Shown here: piece after piece, positions 9,430-11,915 of the stretch
How the letters are laid out: every line of letters begins with the position of its first letter
Position numbering within the stretch: the first letter of the stretch is position 1
Source: Gammaproteobacteria bacterium
Lineage (GTDB): Bacteria > Pseudomonadota > Gammaproteobacteria > SZUA-229
Direction of reading: 5' to 3'
NCBI GenBank assembly: GCA_024278435.1
Contig: JAJRTD010000108.1
Location: forward strand, 1-11,915
Length of the DNA stretch: 11,915 nt
Notes under the pieces: model-generated
What the model saw: only the letters and a program-made list of their open reading frames with translations
Told to the model about the DNA's origin: nothing
The model's database searches: none
Program-made: the position numbers and the translations under genes

Positions 9430-11088
9430 TTAACCCTGCCTGCCGCTTTGTTCGGTGACGTCAATATACAGTTTAAGGCGTTGTCCCGGCTTGAGGTATT
9501 TACCTTTAATGGTATTCCAGCGGTGCAGGTCCTTAACATTTACATTGTACTTGCTGGCAATGCGTGACAGCGAGTCACCGTTTCTTACCGTGTAATGAAT
9601 CGATTTGATGGTGCTGTTCGGGTTGTGAGTGTTAACCGACAGCTGTGTGGATTTTGTCCAGACAACCAGTTTCTGTCCCTGTCTTAACGGGTCGCGTATT
9701 GCCATGCCGTTCCATTTCGCCAGCCGGTGCATGTCTACCTTGTATTTTCTGGAGATGTCCCAGAAACTTTCGCCTTTCTGCACGATGTGATTGATACGTG
9801 TGCTGCTGTTACCACGTTTGGTATTTTGTAATGACTTTAATCGCTGGGTTGAAGACAGGGAGTAGCTGGAGGAGTTCTTGCTGGCAACCGGGATCATCAG
9901 GTATTTGCCGGCACGGATATTATTGCCACGAATGTTATTCACTTTTTTCAGGTGTTTTACCGAGGTTTTATACTTCTGCGCAATCTCGCCCAGGGTTTCA
10001 CCGGACTTGATCTTGTGCCGGGTCCAGCGCAGGTGTGCTTCTACTGGCAGTGCTGCATAATTCAGCTTGAACTGTTCCGCTGCATCAACCGGCAGCAGCA
10101 GGGTGTGCGGGCCATCGGGATCGGTTGCCCAGCGGTTAAAGGCCGGGTTATAACTGTACAGGGTCTGCAGTTCGATATCTGCCAGCTCGGCAGCCAGGGC
10201 CAGGTCGATCTGTGCTTTGGTTTTTACCTGTACAAAACCGGGAGCATCCGGAATGCAGCGCAGGGTGATGGAATAATCTTCCGGGTGGGCAATAATTTCT
10301 TTTAGTGCCAGCAGCTTCGGTACGTAGGAGCGGGTTTCCCTGGGTAGTTTCAGGTGCCAGAAATCCGTTGGCCGATTGGCCTTTTTATTGCGGCGGATGG
10401 CCCGCTGTACGGTTCCCGATCCTGAGTTGTAAGCGGCCAGTGCCAGCATCCAGTCACCCTTGAACTGCTTGTTCAGGCTTTCCAGGTAGTTGAGTGCGGC
10501 CTGTGTTGAGGCATAAATGTCGCGCCGGCCGTCATACCACCAGTTCTGTTTCAGGCCGTAGATCCGGCCGGTTGAAGGAATAAACTGCCAGATGCCGGCT
10601 GCCCGTCCATGTGAATAGGCAAACGGCTGGTAGGCACTTTCAACAATTGGCAGTAACACCAGTTCCGTCGGCAGGTTACGTTTTTCTGCTTCTTCCAGAA
10701 TGTAATAAAAAAAAGGGTCGGCGCGGGTCAGCACCCGTTGCAGATATTTATCATGTTTGGCAAACCAGTTTATTTCGTTCTGTAATGACGGGTGCTGGAT
10801 GTCGGAAGGCAACTGGAAGCCGGCGCGAAGTCTTGGCCAGATACTATGGGTCGTTTCAGTGCTCAGGTACAGTTGTTCGAACTGTTCAAATTCGAGGTCA
10901 TCGAGTGAAGAGGTGGGCAGGGCAGTGGTAGTGTCCGGTGCCCGCAGGCTGCTGTCTGATGTCAGCGTTTTTGCCGGTGTGAGCTCAGTGCCAGGGTCGG
11001 GGCTCTGGGCTGTTTTTGTTTCGTTACATGCAGTCAGCAGAAGCAGGCTGGAAAATAATAAAACGGATTTCAGGTTAGAAGAAAACAA
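9430..11088 (-). CDS. mltD: Membrane-bound lytic murein transglycosylase D (lipoprotein)
   Basis: The 552-residue protein cleaves the glycan strands of peptidoglycan, leaving 1,6-anhydro-muramyl ends, at the outer-membrane inner face. The signal peptide (residues 1-20) ends in the lipobox LLTAC, so Cys21 should be lipidated. The lytic transglycosylase domain is at about 125-235, with catalytic Glu150 in LPIVESAYQPFAYSHGRAAG, then GIWQFIPSTGRIYGL and ALAAYNSGSGTVQRA. Three LysM peptidoglycan-binding repeats follow at about 357-401, 433-477 and 497-543, separated by Ser/Thr/Asn-rich linkers. The only in-frame start is TTG at 11088: an in-frame TAA lies four codons upstream and no later Met precedes the signal core. 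An AAGAG sits upstream. It is divergent from rnhA, a common gammaproteobacterial arrangement. Confidence 0.95.
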   Translation of the reverse strand: MFSSNLKSVLLFSSLLLLTACNETKTAQSPDPGTELTPAKTLTSDSSLRAPDTTTALPTSSLDDLEFEQFEQLYLSTETTHSIWPRLRAGFQLPSDIQHPSLQNEINWFAKHDKYLQRVLTRADPFFYYILEEAEKRNLPTELVLLPIVESAYQPFAYSHGRAAGIWQFIPSTGRIYGLKQNWWYDGRRDIYASTQAALNYLESLNKQFKGDWMLALAAYNSGSGTVQRAIRRNKKANRPTDFWHLKLPRETRSYVPKLLALKEIIAHPEDYSITLRCIPDAPGFVQVKTKAQIDLALAAELADIELQTLYSYNPAFNRWATDPDGPHTLLLPVDAAEQFKLNYAALPVEAHLRWTRHKIKSGETLGEIAQKYKTSVKHLKKVNNIRGNNIRAGKYLMIPVASKNSSSYSLSSTQRLKSLQNTKRGNSSTRINHIVQKGESFWDISRKYKVDMHRLAKWNGMAIRDPLRQGQKLVVWTKSTQLSVNTHNPNSTIKSIHYTVRNGDSLSRIASKYNVNVKDLHRWNTIKGKYLKPGQRLKLYIDVTEQSGRQG

Positions 11089-11302
11089 TGTTTTGCACTC
11101 TTAAAAAATGTTCTTGTTTTTTATAATTTTTGAAATAGCGGGTGCTTTGTTTGCGTTAAGCTATGTCACTAATTGATCAGCATTACGTGAATGGTCTGCG
11201 GTTTTTTATGGCCGGTTTGCACTATAATGTCGCAACGTAAAATGGCCCACCTAATAAAAACGCCATTTTTTGCAATTTCACTGGTTAAATTGTACAACAT
11301 CA
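11089..11302. promoter_or_regulatory. Divergent region between mltD and rnhA with a perfect -10 and a leader hairpin
   Basis: A perfect -10 TATAAT lies at 11223-11228 on the plus strand; the -35 position holds only a weak GGTTTT (11200-11205, 17-base spacer). Transcription would start near 11235. In the resulting leader, AAAATGGC (11239-11246) pairs with GCCATTTT (11262-11269), followed by further T residues; this is a weak terminator-like hairpin. GGCCC at 11244-11248 could instead pair with GGGCC at 11313-11317, just before the ribosome site. No convincing mltD promoter was found on the other strand. Confidence 0.45.
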
Positions 11303-11770
11303 ATGGGAAAAAGGGCCTATAGGAGCACAAATGTTGTTGAAATATATACTGATGGTGCCTGCCGCGGTAATCCCGGCCCCGGCGGCTGGGGTGCAAGTAT
11401 GCGCTATAACGGTACACAGAAGGACCTGTACGGTGCTGAATCGGACACCACCAACAACCGTATGGAGCTGATGGCGGTTATCCAGGCGCTGGAAGCTCTG
11501 ACCCGGCCCTGTCCGGTTAAAATTTATACTGACTCTAAATACGTGCTTGAAGGCATGACCAAGTGGCTGCCCAACTGGAAAAAAAAGGGCTGGAAAACGG
11601 CGGCTAAAAAACCGGTAAAAAATGCCGAATTATGGAAGCGGCTGGATGCGGCGGTACAGGCGAATGATGTCAGCTGGCAGTGGGTAAAAGGCCACTCCGG
11701 CCATGACGGCAATGAATATGCCGATGCCCTGGCCAACCGGGCGATTGATGAAATGCTGGAAAATCAGTAA
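11303..11770 (+). CDS. rnhA: Ribonuclease HI
   Basis: The enzyme degrades the RNA strand of RNA-DNA hybrids (R-loops, primers). Counting from ATG 11303 it has 155 residues. The four metal ligands are Asp17 ([12 protein letters not shown]), Glu55 (NNRMELMAV), Asp77 (IYTDSKYV) and Asp141 (NEYADALA). Each is exactly 7 beyond E. coli D10, E48, D70 and D134, so the catalytic core is ungapped. [16 protein letters not shown] is the basic substrate-handling region. The start is uncertain. ATG 11303 has no Shine-Dalgarno, and TTG 11270 is even less likely. The excellent AGGAG (11321-11325) precedes an ATG at 11331 that is one base out of frame with the enzyme, exactly where homologues begin. The C-terminus is shorter than in E. 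coli. dnaQ follows in the same direction. Confidence 0.94.
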   Translation: MGKRAYRSTNVVEIYTDGACRGNPGPGGWGASMRYNGTQKDLYGAESDTTNNRMELMAVIQALEALTRPCPVKIYTDSKYVLEGMTKWLPNWKKKGWKTAAKKPVKNAELWKRLDAAVQANDVSWQWVKGHSGHDGNEYADALANRAIDEMLENQ

Positions 11771-11807
11771 CGTGAAAAACCGTGAATCGTTAATTATGAA
11801 TTGTGCA

Positions 11808-11832
11808 CTGGAATCGTTGCTGACGATTTCAG
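11808..11832 (+). promoter_or_regulatory. 10-bp hairpin in the rnhA-dnaQ spacer
   Basis: CTGGAATCGT (11808-11817) pairs with ACGATTTCAG (11823-11832) around the loop TGCTG, with one G-U wobble. It ends 27 bases before the dnaQ ATG. It has no T tract, so a terminator is unlikely; an mRNA processing or translational control element is possible, as is chance. Confidence 0.35.
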
Positions 11833-11859
11833 CATACACTCCATCCATGGAGATAAAAA

Positions 11860-11915
11860 ATGAATAATGAAAAACCAGCAGGTGACCGACAGATTGTTCT
11901 GGATACCGAGACCAC
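11860..11915 (+). CDS. dnaQ: DNA polymerase III epsilon subunit (proofreading exonuclease), first 18 codons
   Basis: The gene is cut by the right edge. The visible N-terminus ends in RQIVLDTETT, the Exo I motif (DxE) of DnaQ-family 3'-5' exonucleases and the usual beginning of the epsilon subunit, which proofreads for the replicative polymerase. The start ATG at 11860 has GGAG at 11849-11852, 7 bases upstream. An earlier ATG at 11847 hits a stop after six codons. The position directly after rnhA in the same direction is the standard order in many gammaproteobacteria, which supports the call despite the short fragment. Confidence 0.9.
   Translation, partial: MNNEKPAGDRQIVLDTET

Noticed and set aside
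11270..11302. TTG at 11270 as the rnhA start
   Set aside because: It has no ribosome site, adds residues absent from homologues and lies in the T run of the leader hairpin.

Overview
The window looks like a chromosomal segment from a non-enteric gammaproteobacterium of moderate GC content. The support is the gene set and its order: purB next to the ribosomal-oxygenase gene roxA and a GNAT gene, mltD divergent from rnhA-dnaQ, and a class II fumarase. The genus cannot be fixed from the sequence. No transposase, phage gene, tRNA, rRNA or CRISPR array is visible.

Layout. (1) 2-925: the 3' end of a GGDEF-EAL cyclic-di-GMP gene, cut by the window edge. (2) 976-1090: a long near-perfect inverted repeat of the 'CCACAGAGGCACGGAGG' type between two convergent genes. 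(3) 4670-1126, minus strand: a tight three-gene cluster, purB, roxA (L16 arginine hydroxylase) and a GNAT acetyltransferase fused to a degenerate phospholipase-D-like domain. (4) 4671-4899: a divergent promoter region with a small palindrome. (5) 4900-6291: fumC on the plus strand. (6) 6292-6679: a gene-free stretch with a 17-bp hairpin just after fumC, followed by about 245 bases of short perfect hairpins, several abutting end to end. (7) 6680-8299: a GAF plus HD-GYP phosphodiesterase-type protein with a large insertion in the HD-GYP domain. It converges on (8) 9375-8311, minus strand: a protein with two cyclic-nucleotide-binding domains and a C-terminal rhodanese. (9) 11088-9430, minus strand: the lipoprotein murein transglycosylase MltD with three LysM repeats. 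(10) 11303-11770: rnhA, then 11860 to the right edge: the start of dnaQ.

Functional themes. Two proteins (EAL and HD-GYP) are predicted to degrade cyclic di-GMP, and a third protein probably reads a cyclic nucleotide. PurB releases fumarate and the divergently transcribed FumC hydrates it; the two are distant members of one superfamily. rnhA and dnaQ form the usual replication-fidelity pair.

The points most worth a second look are the stacked-hairpin island at 6397-6641, the inverted-repeat element at 976-1090, the enlarged HD-GYP domain, the GNAT/pseudo-PLD fusion, and the rnhA start, where an excellent Shine-Dalgarno plus ATG is out of frame with the enzyme. I did not find a convincing wholly new multi-gene system.
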